Below, one piece after another: positions 45,833-55,837 of a DNA stretch of 64,000 nucleotides. Both the position numbers and the translations under genes were made by a program. The notes below the pieces were generated by a model. That model worked only from the letters and a program-made list of their open reading frames with translations, made no database searches and was not told the origin of the DNA. This DNA comes from Chaetoceros tenuissimus (taxonomy: Eukaryota; Bacillariophyta; Thalassiosirophyceae; Chaetocerotales; Chaetocerotaceae), in assembly GCA_021927905.1 (NCBI GenBank), contig BLLK01000022.1:310001-374000 (forward strand), in the 5' to 3' direction. Numbering within the stretch: the stretch's first letter is position 1; every line of letters starts with the position of its first letter.

Positions 45833-46223
45833 CTTTTTGGCAATGAATATACTGATTCTCTTTTCTATTTGGTGTACCGAAATGCAATAGATACTGAAAA
45901 ATGAATTAGTTGTGAACACAAATCCAAAAGTTTCACTCAAGATAATGGTCGTGTTCGCATCCCTCTTGGAAAATGCCGATGATTTGTGCGAAGCTTTAGA
46001 TGAAAATGCGAAGCCCCAATATGATATGGTTATGTGAAACAATGACGTTCGTTTTGACTTTCATGGTACCATGGTACCCTGGAACATTTTCGAAAACCGA
46101 ACACCGAGGACAGAGGACAGACATAGGTAACACATGAATTCATTAAATTTGCCATCAAAACAATTTTAAAAAGCAAAAGTGAACAGCACAAAGTATACTG
46201 CTTGCTATCAATAAAGATTCAAA
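45833..46223. other. Divergent intergenic region
   Basis: Between the DMT transporter and the SAM-like gene. It contains a tandem palindromic CATGGTACCATGGTACC near 46060. The minus-strand frame stays open upstream of the transporter ATG but has no earlier ATG. I see no other gene. Confidence 0.5.
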
Positions 46224-47400
46224 ATGTCAGCTTCTACTGCTCTTAGAACTTGGGCTGAGAAAAATCACATCAGCAGTGAATCCTTCTTTGTTCAACTGGT
46301 AAGTTTGTGAGGAAATATAAAGACAATTCAGCAGAAAAGGTGTCAGTTTTCTTCACAATACATTTTCTCATATATACATATATTATATTCTGAAGGATAA
46401 CATTGGTGCATATGAACCAAACCACCTCCTTGACCTTTCCGATGAAGATTTGCGTTCTTTTGAAACGATTCTCAAAAAGCTCGAATATGTACGCTTCGAA
46501 AAGGGGATTTCTGAATTGAGAAATACCAAAAACCCTGTAGACGAAGTACTTAGTACTGAAATAACAATCCCTAGTACTTTAACAGGTCTCAGCACATCGC
46601 CTTCGCAAAATTCTCAGTCTATGGTAAGATTTATTGATGGATTCAAAGAGCCTCCACTTCCTTCAACATGTCCTGAGAAAAACTGTAGTGGAATTTTATC
46701 AGTAACCTTGGGCAAACGTCGTAATAAATATTTACAATCCATTCAAGGACCAGATTCGCGATGGGTAGTGGACTGCAGTATGTGCTCAAAGAAATGGCAT
46801 GCGTGTCATTTCAATTGCGGTCATATCCAAAAAATTGGTTCAATGGGAAGCAGTGAAATCATCAGACACGAGCAGGGTAGATACAACAAATGGCAGCAGA
46901 AGATAAGTCCACCTTGTCATAAGAATCCTCAAAGAGAAAGTATTTTGAATGATTATCAACAGAAGAAAGAGGATAGCACAAAAGAAACAACGAAGAACAA
47001 GTCAAAGAATAAGGATGATTTACAATCAGGAAAACTATCTCAGGAATCTACACCTGTCGAAAAGATGCCAAGTCTTAGCTTTGGGATGTATAGAAGCAGG
47101 AGCGTTGAAGCTGATGATGAAGGATTTAAGAATATGATTGATCAGATGGCATTTGATACTGCTGACTTTGATTGTGAAGAAGAAGCTAGAATATGTCCAA
47201 AGTCCCTTGAGACTGTCGAAGCGGAAGAGCCAATGCCGAAAAAAGCCAAGGTTGAAGCAAATTCAAATGATTCCTTTGATGCCATTGGCTTAGATCCTAA
47301 TTATGAAATGGACGAATTGTGTGATGAAGTTGTTTCTAAATGCATACTGGAAAAATGTAAGAATATGGGTGGGAAAGTCGGTAAATTTTTCGCTGTATAA
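46224..47400 (+). CDS. SAM-like and Cys-rich (zinc-binding?) protein, unknown
   Basis: Exons 46224-46298 and 46396-47400 (97-nt intron, GTAAGT...GAAG) give 359 residues. The first 50 residues, spanning the junction (SFFVQL-DNIGAYEPNHLLDLSDEDLRSFETIL), have the helical rhythm of a SAM domain. Residues about 115-170 contain a Cys/His cluster, CPEKNCSG then DCSMCSKKWHACHFNCGH, able to bind zinc. The rest is polar with an acidic tail. I do not recognise the family. The layout suggests an adaptor or chromatin-associated protein, but this is inference. Confidence 0.6.
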
Positions 47401-47715
47401 ACAAATGAATATATATATTGAAGATATAATTGCAATACTACATAAATACTTCCATATTAGCACAGTCATTGGTTTTCATATTTAAAAAAATACCATCTTG
47501 AGTACGTAGCCGAGTAGGTAGCTCATATCAGTACCCTAGCCGCCGAATGAGAATCCAGAAAAATGAACGTGTGATGTGATGAATTTTATGAGTTGAGTGA
47601 GGAGCCAACAGTAAAAAGTAAAATGCATTGCATTGTGTATGTTTAACTTCATCTTCACCTACGTTTTTGATCAATTCCAAAGGAGGCCCAGTCCATAACT
47701 AGCAAATAGAAGGAA
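47401..47715. other. Intergenic region
   Basis: AT-rich spacer, probable promoter of the next plus-strand gene. Nothing recognisable is seen. Confidence 0.5.
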
Positions 47716-48507
47716 ATGAGCGCTCATAGAGTTACTCCTCCAATTTCAAGTCCGTCGAAAGATTCATTGCCACTTGGCTGGACACAAATCAAACGCAAAA
47801 AGAGACGCAAGACTGATGATGATTCTAAAGTCGAAGAGGGTGTAGAGTGGTGCTGTGAAGATCCCAATTGCAAAATCGATATCAACACTGGTCTGAAAAG
47901 TACTGACACAAATAAAGAGATGTGTGTGGATTTGGAAGGTACTGCTGTATTCTGTCTCCAAGAACTTGACTGTAAATGGTTTCAGGGCCAATTTTTCGTC
48001 AAGTCGAGGAATACGCGAGGAAAGAGATTGAAACAAACCAAGTCGTTTGCACTGCTAGCTAAGCAGCGAGATGATGTTGACGATTGCCTTGCATGCAGAG
48101 ATGGGGGTTACAAAGAGCTTGATATTACAGTGTATATGAAATCTTCATCAAAGAACACTGAGAGGAAATCTATTTGTTTAGAGAAATTGATTTGTACTGG
48201 CGGTGACATGATGAGAATCCAAGCTGATGGTCAACAAAAGTTTGAGTATGCAAGCGGGACAGGTTCATCGATTCAAAAGGGTTTAGTCTCGTTGGACTTT
48301 GATGCTGATCAAGTAATTACGGGCAAAAAAGTGGAAACGCTTGTTGAAAAATATTTTCCGTCATTAATTGATACGAGTACAGCTGAGAGCGTGACGGAAC
48401 AGCTCCCAGATTGTGCAATAGTAGTAGGAACACAGAAAATGGTACTTCCTATGGGTATCTTTGAAGAGATGAATGATAATGACTCAGATGGTTGGCTCAG
48501 TGAGTGA
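47716..48507 (+). CDS. Unknown Cys-containing protein
   Basis: An intronless 263-residue frame with a basic patch near the N terminus (KRKKRRKT, possible nuclear signal). Cysteines are scattered in pairs (WCCEDPNCK, DDCLACRDGG) and could bind metal. I do not recognise the family. Its last 57 codons and 3' flank are duplicated downstream in a 580-bp tandem repeat, but the gene itself ends normally in the first copy (NDSDGWLSE). Confidence 0.55.
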   Translation: MSAHRVTPPISSPSKDSLPLGWTQIKRKKRRKTDDDSKVEEGVEWCCEDPNCKIDINTGLKSTDTNKEMCVDLEGTAVFCLQELDCKWFQGQFFVKSRNTRGKRLKQTKSFALLAKQRDDVDDCLACRDGGYKELDITVYMKSSSKNTERKSICLEKLICTGGDMMRIQADGQQKFEYASGTGSSIQKGLVSLDFDADQVITGKKVETLVEKYFPSLIDTSTAESVTEQLPDCAIVVGTQKMVLPMGIFEEMNDNDSDGWLSE

Positions 48508-49497
48508 AATAAGTATCTTGTATTTTCAAAGTTTCATATTTATGAATGGGATAGGTTGCGATACAAATGAAAATAGAGCAGGGTCTGTTTTTAGCGCATC
48601 TACGTGTAATTTTGTTATGATTTAGCAACTTTACTAAATGTTGTCTACTAGCATAAAATAAATTGTAAGGTAAGAAAATTTGAATACGTACACCATATAG
48701 AAAAATTGAAAAACTTTCCACAACATTTTTTCCTCCCAACTCTTAATTTTAACGTTTTTTATTATATGATTTATACAAATTTATCTAGCAAATACATTCC
48801 GTGTCAAACAGGATAATGCTCCAAGCAATATCCCTTACAGCCACGTTCTGGTTGTTTCATACATTGCACATCATTCTCTTCGTTCATGAATTTGCAGGTC
48901 CTGGATTATGTTCCCTGCGCTTGTTGAAAAATATTTTCCGTCATTAATTGATACGAGTACAGCTGAGAGCGTGACGGAACAGCTCCCAGATTGTGCAATA
49001 GTAGTAGGAACACAGAAAATGGTACTTCCTATGGGTATCTTTGAAGAGATGAATGATAATGACTCAGATGGTTGGCTCAGTGAGTGAAATAAGTATCTTG
49101 TATTTTCAAAGTTTCATATTTATGAATGGGATAGGTTGCGATACAAATGAAAATAGAGCAGGGTCTGTTTTTAGCGCATCTACGTGTAATTTTGTTATGA
49201 TTTAGCAACTTTACTAAATGTTGTCTACTAGCATAAAATAAATTGTAAGGTAAGAAAATTTGAATACGTACACCATATAGAAAAATTGAAAAACTTTCCA
49301 CAACATTTTTTCCTCCCAACTCTTAATTTTAACGTTTTTTATTATATGATTTATACAAATTTATCTAGCAAATACATTCCGTGTCAAACAGGATAATGCT
49401 CCAAGCAATATCCCTTACAGCCACGTTCTGGTTGTTTCATACATTGCACATCATTCTCTTCGTTCATGAATTTGCAGGTCCTGGATTATGTTCCCTG
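48338..49497. repeat. 580-bp direct tandem duplication over two convergent 3' ends
   Basis: Copies 48338-48917 and 48918-49497 look identical by eye. Each contains the last 57 codons and 3' flank of the plus-strand unknown gene, followed by decayed terminal repeats of the minus-strand FID-repeat gene. One C is shared at the breakpoints. Confidence 0.95.
48918..49087 (+). pseudogene. Duplicated 3' fragment of the unknown Cys-containing gene
   Basis: The last 57 codons of the upstream gene recur intact (LVEKYFPSLIDTS to GWLSE) but without any start or promoter. It is a by-product of the 580-bp duplication. Confidence 0.85.
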
Positions 49498-49555
49498 CAA
49501 TATCCCTTACAGCGATATGCTTCAATTTCTTTCTGGTTGTTTGATACATTTCAAA
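49379..49555 (-). pseudogene. Decayed terminal repeats of the FID-repeat gene
   Basis: The Cys/His repeat pattern continues here in shifted frames (GCKGYCLEHYPV can still be read at the far end), beyond the present stop. A 2-nt loss near 49565 shifts the frame and ends the protein early. Several repeats are also fused or shortened. The distal part is duplicated at 48799-48917. Confidence 0.7.
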
Positions 49556-50848
49556 TCATTCTTCGTCAATAAATTGGCAGGTCTTCTTGTTTGGGCCATG
49601 CTCCCTGCAATATCCCTTACAGCGGTATGCTTCGATCTCTTGACATTGCACATTCTCCTTGTCAATGAATTTGCAGGTCTTCTTCTCATAATGCCCCCAG
49701 CAATATCCATTACAGCCACTTTCTGGTTGGTTGGTACATTGCATATTAGTGTCCTTGTCAATGAAGATGCATGTCTTCTTGTTTGGGCGATGCTCCCTGC
49801 AATATCCCTTACATTGATATGCTTCAATCTCTTGACATTGCACATTAGTCTCCTTGTCAATGAATTTGCACTGCTTCTTCTCATAATGCCCCCAGCAATA
49901 TCCATTACAGCCACTGTATGGGTCCTTGATACATTGCAAATCATTCTCTTCGTCAATGAAGATGCATGTCTTCTTGTTTGGGCGATGCTCCCTGCAATAT
50001 CCCTTACAGCCACATCCTTCGATCTCTTGACATTGCACATTAGTCTCCTTGTCAATGAATTTGCAGGTCTTCTTCTCATAATGCCCCCAGCAATATCCAT
50101 TACAGCCACCGTATGGGTGTTTGGTACATTGCACATCATTCTTCTCGTCAATGAATTGGCAGGTCTTCTTGTTTGGGCCATGCTCCCTGCAATACCCCTT
50201 ACAGCCACATCCTTCGATCTCTTGACATTGCACATTAGTCTCCTTGTCAATGAATTTGCAGGTCTTCTTCTCATAATGCCCCCAGCAATATCCATTACAG
50301 CCACTTTCTGGGTGTTTGGTACATTGCACATCATTCTTCTCGTCAATGAATTGGCAGGTCTTCTTGTTTGGGCCATGCTCCCTGCAATACCCCTTACAGC
50401 GGTATGCTTCGATCTCTTGACATTGCACATTAGTTTCCTTGTCAATGAATTTACACTGCTTCTTCTCATAATGCCCCCAGCAATATCCATTACAGCCACT
50501 TTCTGGTTGGTTGGTACATTGCACATCATTCTTCTCGTCAATGAAGATGCATGTCTTCTTGTTTGGGCGATGCTCCCTGCAATATCCCTTATAGCCACAT
50601 CCTTCAATCTCTTGACATTGCACATTAGTCTCCTTGTCAATGAATTTGCACTGCTTCTTCTCATAATGCCCCCAGCAATATCCATTACAGCCACAGTATG
50701 ATTGTTTGATACACTGCACATCATTCTTTTCGTCAATGAAGATGCATGTCTTCTTGTTTGGGCGATGCTCCCTGCAATACCCCTTACAGCCACATCCTTC
50801 GATCTCTTGACATTGCACATTAGTCTCCTTGTCAATGAATGGGCAGGT
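49556..50848 (-). repeat. 195-bp higher-order coding repeat (A/B dimers)
   Basis: Each 195-bp unit encodes one A repeat (CKFIDKETNVQCQEIEG..., ending CREHxPNKKT) and one B repeat (CxFIDEKNDVQC..., ending CWGHYEKK). Six full dimers and a partial seventh are present, recognisable by the phrase GGGCGATGCTCCCTGCA recurring every 195 bp. A-repeats are nearly identical; variation is concentrated in the loop EIEGCGC/EIEAYRC and in the B loop. This suggests recent expansion or gene conversion. Confidence 0.9.
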
Positions 50849-53214
50849 CTTCTTGTGTGGATAATGCGTCCAGCAATATTTTCCACGACTCCTTCTGTTT
50901 TCACAGCCTGCAGCATTACACTTCTGATATGGCAACAAATTAATTTTCCTCCCTCTCTTAGCTTCCATTACAACGCTCCTCTTCATATGAGCATCATTTA
51001 CACGCTTGGACATGGTCCTCTTTCTTCTATCTGCCTTGGCTTTTTGTGATGCTTTTGTCTCTATTTGCTTTGCTCCAAGTGATTCCCGGAGCGACTCAAC
51101 AGTATTGTAGTGTTCACTAAGCGAAGACTTGGTATCCAGATCTGAACGAACTGTTGCTTCATCATGAGATGTCACTGAGCAGTAGGTTTTTATGACTGCA
51201 TCATTGCATGACTCAAATAAGTGACTAGCTAGCTTTCCATTTGCTTGAATGTTATGGGAGAGATGAGCGTCAAGCTTCGCAATAATACAGTTGGGTAATA
51301 TTCCTTGAAGAATATCAGGAGTCTTTCCCTGGTTACCCAGAAGCCATTCTACAGCATCAGTTGAAAATATTAGAATGGTAATAAATTCGTGTCCACGAGC
51401 TTTGAGACAGTCAATAGCTACTGACAAGAGGCGTTCACTAAAATATTGAGAGTCTTCTTGAAACATTTTCAACTGTAAACGCACTTCATCAACGATCGCT
51501 TTCTCTTCCTTATATTTTGGGTCATACCCGTGCTCTTGATCCAAACCAAGCTTCTGAGACATATCAATGAACCAGGTAATGGCTTCGGTGAAATCATACG
51601 GAAGTAGACGACAAGCCTCCTCATTGATAGCATATCCAACGTCGTTTCCTATTATAGACGAAAGTACTTTCGTAAAGTCTACGATTCTACCTTCTGTTGC
51701 CATATATCCTCCTTCACGGTGGTTTGCTTGTAGAAAAACATTCTTCCCTTTTAACTTTCCATTTGGAAGTACAGGGAAACGGTTATTGCGAGCGGACATG
51801 CATTCCTTCAGTTTAGACACGTATACTTTATTTTGTAGCAGTTCCATCCCTACTTCGTTGTTTCCATTCATGTCTACAATTAGCTTTGGAACATCACCCC
51901 CACCAATGTCGACCATAGGAATGCTATCCGGCGAATAAGCTTGCAGGGAAACATTAACGGAAGTAGCTAGTGTGTGTAGAATATCTTGACCAACTTCAAT
52001 GATGTCCTTTGCAATCTCATCAAAATAGGTCATTTCAACAACTTGCTTTCTTTCGCGCTCGTATACTTGGACTTTTCTTTCTAGTTCTCTACAGTACTGT
52101 GTGAGCCTGTAATGTGCTTCAGAGTATTGCTGTTTCTTTGTAGCAGACTATGTAATTAAAGATCCAATACAGGTTAGATAAGGCAAGGCAATGAGAATTT
52201 TAAACATGTATGTACTTACCATTGTATTCGATAGAATTATTTCTACAGTCGGAGAAGGAGCATCTGACACTGTTTCTAGAGTTTGGGGATCCTCAGGTGC
52301 AATCCCAGTTTGATCGTCAGACATTGAAATGTCGGTAACATCAAAATGTTCGTCGGAGTACATGGGTTCATCATCATCATCAATACTTGCACCCTGAGTA
52401 CAGTTAGTATCGAAACCGGGTTGACATGGTATACAAAAAGGAAAATCTCCAGTCCTGCCCCTTTTTTTGCTTGGTGCATCTTGCTCTTGGGTTGCTAGTT
52501 GAAGCTTTCCCATTTCGGATTTGAGATCCTCTACCTGCTGTTTTAGCTCACGCTCACTCTCAGCAGACTCTTTTTTGATCAAGACCAACTTGGATTCCTT
52601 CTCTTGGGTTTCTAGTTGAAGCTTTTCCATTTCGGATTTGAGATCCTCTACCTGCTGTTTTAGCTCACGCTCACTCTCAGACGACTGTTTACGCATTGTG
52701 GATATCAATGATTTCTTGGATTCATTGGCATGTTGGAGTTTCTGTATCTCTTGAGTCACTTGAAGATGGTTATCTTGTTCGGATTTGAGCTCGTTTCTCA
52801 ATTTGCCCAACATCTTCTCTTTTTCCTTGAGTTGATCTTTCAGGGCATCAGTAGTAGATTGAGAGATATCAAACCGATCTTTCAAGCTATCGATTTCAGA
52901 CTTGGTCGTGCTCGCATCTATGTCCTTCAATTTTTTATTGAGCGAGTCGATTTCCTTTTGAAGGGATGAATTCACTGCATCTTGTTCCTTCAATTTCTGC
53001 TCTTGTTCATTCACTTTCTGTACATGATATTTATCACTGATCTCATATCTCTTCAAATAGTCATATGCAGTTCTCAATTCGCGTCTGTAGAAGGAAAAGC
53101 AATGACTTTTGATTAGAATTTTCAAATCGATTCAGTATCAAAATGAGATACTTCTACTTACTCCTTTTTACCGAGTCTTTCCCGCAAATCGGTAATTACC
53201 CGGTTTGAACTCAT
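49556..53214 (-). CDS. Coiled-coil protein with a Cys/His FID-repeat array, unknown
   Basis: Exons 53214-53162, 53084-52220 and 52147-49556 (introns 77 and 72 nt) join in frame to give 1169 residues. Residues about 1-235 are coiled coil with an internal repeat (LKQQVEDLKSEM twice). A Ser/Asp-rich linker follows. About 310-640 is a mixed alpha/beta region I cannot name (VDIGGGDVPKLIVDMNGNNE, FITILIFSTDAVEWLL). A basic stretch (KADRRKRTMSKRV) leads into one CxxxGC...C..H unit and then 13 complete 32-33-residue repeats, C-x-FID-x6-QC-x5-GC-x-GYC-x2-H, alternating two subtypes. The Cys3-4/His pattern suggests zinc binding, like WRKY19-type CxxH repeats. The last repeat is cut by a frameshift. DNA-binding or scaffold roles are possible but unproven. 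Confidence 0.7.
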
Positions 53215-53645
53215 AATGAGTAGAAAATTTGAGAGCTGCCTAGAGTGATTTGAGAACGAGTTCTATTTCTCAGATAGAAAAGGCCATGATTCTTTGAAAA
53301 TGAGGAGTGGAGTGTTGTGGAACAAAGCATTCTCTCATTTGAAAAATCAAATTCCTTCCCACCGAGAGTGGAGTCCCACGTTTAGTCCCCCCTCAGTGAA
53401 AAGAAACGAAGCAAACCCATCCTCTCTAACTTGACTACGGTGGGTAGAATAGTGACTGTACCTGCTCATAACTAATAGTACAATCTAGATATAAACATTC
53501 AAGTGCCTCCTTTCACTCTAACAAAACATGGAGGAACCTTTACCACAATTCTTTTTGTGAATGGAAGATTGTCTAGAAAAAAGGGTGTCATTCTGTGAAA
53601 TATTTATCGATCTAGTTTTGGGTTTTATTACCAACTTCTCCCAAG
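53215..53645. other. Divergent intergenic region
   Basis: Between the FID-repeat gene and the XRP2-like gene, likely holding both promoters. CCCACCGAGAGTGGAGTCCCAC-like imperfect repeats occur near 53358. No gene is seen. Confidence 0.5.
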
Positions 53646-54504
53646 ATGCATTTCACTGCTTCAGATGGAACAGTCTTTTCAAAACGTTCTGAATTTCGAA
53701 AGTATGAAATGGAAATTTCGTACACGTTGCGAAACAGGTGAGAATTTCAACAATGATTCCTAACAATGTTTCTCCTTTCACTACAAAGAATGTATCTCAT
53801 GTCCTTCCAGAAACTCTGAAATCATTACTAAACCATATGGTTCGATTGCCGGACTCCCATTCAAAATCATTGGGTGCTCAGAGAGTCAGATTGATATCCA
53901 AGACTACACAGATCAAGTAACGATTGATGAATGTGTTGATTCCAATGTCGTTGTTGCTGCTTGTAGTGGTAGTGTCTTTATTCGTAACTGTAGAAATTGT
54001 AACTTCACCATTGCAGCAAAACAATTGAGAGTTAGAGATTGTTCTGATTGTACAATTCATCTTTACGTAAAAACAGAGCCAGTGATCGAAACGAGTATCG
54101 GACTCAAGTTTGCCCCATTCAATGGTGAACCTTCAAAAGTCCTCAAGGAAGCGAATCTTTTGGATGAGAATGGACAACTATTGGAAAATAAGTGGGACAA
54201 GGTCTTTGACTTCAGCAACAGCACCGGTGATTCAAACAACTTTGAAATTATAAAGGAATCGGACGAACTCGATGGAAATCCTTTCCTGTCATCTTCCCAT
54301 CGCTTAGGAGAACAGGATGACGATCAGAACAAAGCGGAAAAGACTGAAAAGAAGAAGATTGTTGAAAAGGATCTTGTAGACAAACTTTCTGAAAGTAGAA
54401 GTCCAGCATTTTCTCTCTTTGTTTTTCTTTGGTCGAACTACATTTCTGAACCACTCTACAACTCAATTCTTGCGTTGAAGAGATTTTTTGGTTTCAATGT
54501 TTAG
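53646..54504 (+). CDS. XRP2-like protein (TBCC-domain ARL3 GAP)
   Basis: RP2 is the GTPase-activating protein for ARL3, which releases lipidated cargo in cilia. Exons 53646-53737 and 53811-54504 (73-nt intron) give 261 residues. The TBCC/C-CAP beta-helix (about 35-150) reads PYGSIAGLPFKIIGCSES, VTIDECVDSNVVVAAC, SGSVFIRNCRNCNF, KQLRVRDCSDCTIHLYVKTEP and LKFAPFNG, close to human RP2. The Arg in SVFIRNC matches the catalytic arginine finger as I remember it. The N-terminal MGC lipidation motif of RP2 is absent, and the C-terminal NDK-like domain is missing or much altered. The C-terminal region ends in a hydrophobic/basic helix (FSLFVFLWSNYIS). It fits the ciliary genes in the window. Confidence 0.8.
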
Positions 54505-54939
54505 TATTTGAAACAGTACTCGAAGAGGTTCTTGTTCTTTCTTCTACTTTTTTAGATGTAAAATTCTTATTTTTGGCTAATGTAGTAAGAAATTCTCATT
54601 TTCATTCTGCCGTTGACTTACCCCCTGTAGGGGGGTAAATTTCAAGAAGAAGAAAAAGTTCTTATTTCTACTTTTTTAGGTCAAAATTTCTTATTTCAGG
54701 CCAAATTATCAAATATTAGAACATTTTCCAAACGGCAATCAACTCTCATTATTTAATACTGATCCCAAGTTTCCTTACTTTTACACACCTTTTTTATCTA
54801 AAGTAGTGCATATTTATCTAAAGTAGTGCATAGAATTCATCTACTTTGAAGTTTTCGGTGAATAGGTTCTGGTGGCTGGTAAATACTTTCTGTTGGCTGG
54901 TAACTTTCAATTCATCATTATAAAGGCCCCTTTGCAAAA
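54505..54939. repeat. AT-rich intergenic region with direct repeats and a hairpin
   Basis: An imperfect 39-nt direct repeat (54542-54580 and 54666-54704, 7 mismatches) brackets a perfect hairpin, TTACCCCC-TGTAG-GGGGGTAA (54618-54638). Further on, a 20-nt unit is tandemly doubled at 54793-54832. No gene is seen. The bracketed hairpin could be the remains of a small non-autonomous element or a transcription terminator. Confidence 0.55.
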
Positions 54940-55638
54940 ATGGTGGAGCTGACTTACTCACACAGAGCACTAGCACAGCTACATGATGATATACAGAAAC
55001 TTCTCGACTGTACCAATAAGAAAAAAGGGAAGAAAAAGCCAGTAGTCGTTCCTGTGTTGGAGAAATCAAACCGCATCTATACTTCATACAAGAAAAAGGT
55101 AGATGAAATGAGAGTTGAATTGGAAAAAAAGAAGAATAAGAATGCACTTGATGAGCCTGATTGCGATGATACAAACTCGTTTGAAGTGAACAAATGTCGT
55201 ACCACTGCCCCTACCAAGAGACAACTCGAAAACTACAATCGAGGTGTTGAAAAGCTGCGAAAACTTAAGCTTAAAGAAAAAAGAGAACAGGAAAAAAGAA
55301 TGATGCAGAGCGAAAGTTTTTGTGGGAGTACTATTTCTAGCAAAAATTCTAACCAAGAGAGACGAGAGCTGATCATGAGCCTCCCAGGTCCAAATAATTT
55401 TTTCTTGATGAACATTTACAAAAGACTGAGTATCATCACAGAGAGACAGTTGATGTGGTATAACGATGGAGTTGAAAGACTTCGATGTAAAAATGGATTG
55501 AACCCATCCTCAAGTTCTTTGGGCTTAAACTGTGCCTCTACACTTCATCCAGGTGATATCTCTGTTGTTATCGAAAGAAAAGTACGGGTATCAAATGAAA
55601 TCAATTCTTCGGCATATGAATTAGAGTTATTGGAGTAA
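54940..55638 (+). CDS. Basic protein of unknown function
   Basis: A 232-residue intronless frame, Lys/Glu/Ser-rich, that starts MVELTYSHRALAQLHDD. Two similar segments, RQLENYNRGVEKLRKLK (about 90) and RQLMWYNDGVERLRCKN (about 170), suggest an internal helical duplication of the form RQLxxYNxGVExLR. Lys-rich stretches lie between. I do not recognise a family; the internal repeat supports it being a real protein. Confidence 0.5.
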   Translation: MVELTYSHRALAQLHDDIQKLLDCTNKKKGKKKPVVVPVLEKSNRIYTSYKKKVDEMRVELEKKKNKNALDEPDCDDTNSFEVNKCRTTAPTKRQLENYNRGVEKLRKLKLKEKREQEKRMMQSESFCGSTISSKNSNQERRELIMSLPGPNNFFLMNIYKRLSIITERQLMWYNDGVERLRCKNGLNPSSSSLGLNCASTLHPGDISVVIERKVRVSNEINSSAYELELLE

Positions 55639-55837
55639 GGTTTGCATTGTCCTCCATTTTTCAATGTGAATAGTAAGCATGTAAAGTAAACAACACAGTC
55701 TTCCTCGTGGAAAAGTACATGAATATCCAGAGGTGAAAATGTATTTATTTTTTTCTGAACTAAAATTCTTTAAAATTTTTTTCTTCCCCAATACTACTCA
55801 TGAACATGTATTGTTATATATTCTTAGTCATTTTGAC

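Noticed and set aside
49466-50701. 411-codon hydrophobic plus-strand frame, looking like a multipass membrane protein
   Set aside because: It lies wholly within the FID repeat array, antisense to a multi-exon gene with conserved Cys/His spacing. It is a consequence of repeat length divisible by three.
49556-53214. A transposase or mobile element origin for the FID-repeat gene
   Set aside because: I see no terminal inverted repeats, no target-site duplications and no catalytic DDE or reverse-transcriptase motif; the three-exon structure is like that of its neighbours.
53842-53860. GGTTCGATTGCC resembling a tRNA B box
   Set aside because: It lies inside the XRP2-like coding exon and no cloverleaf can be drawn around it.
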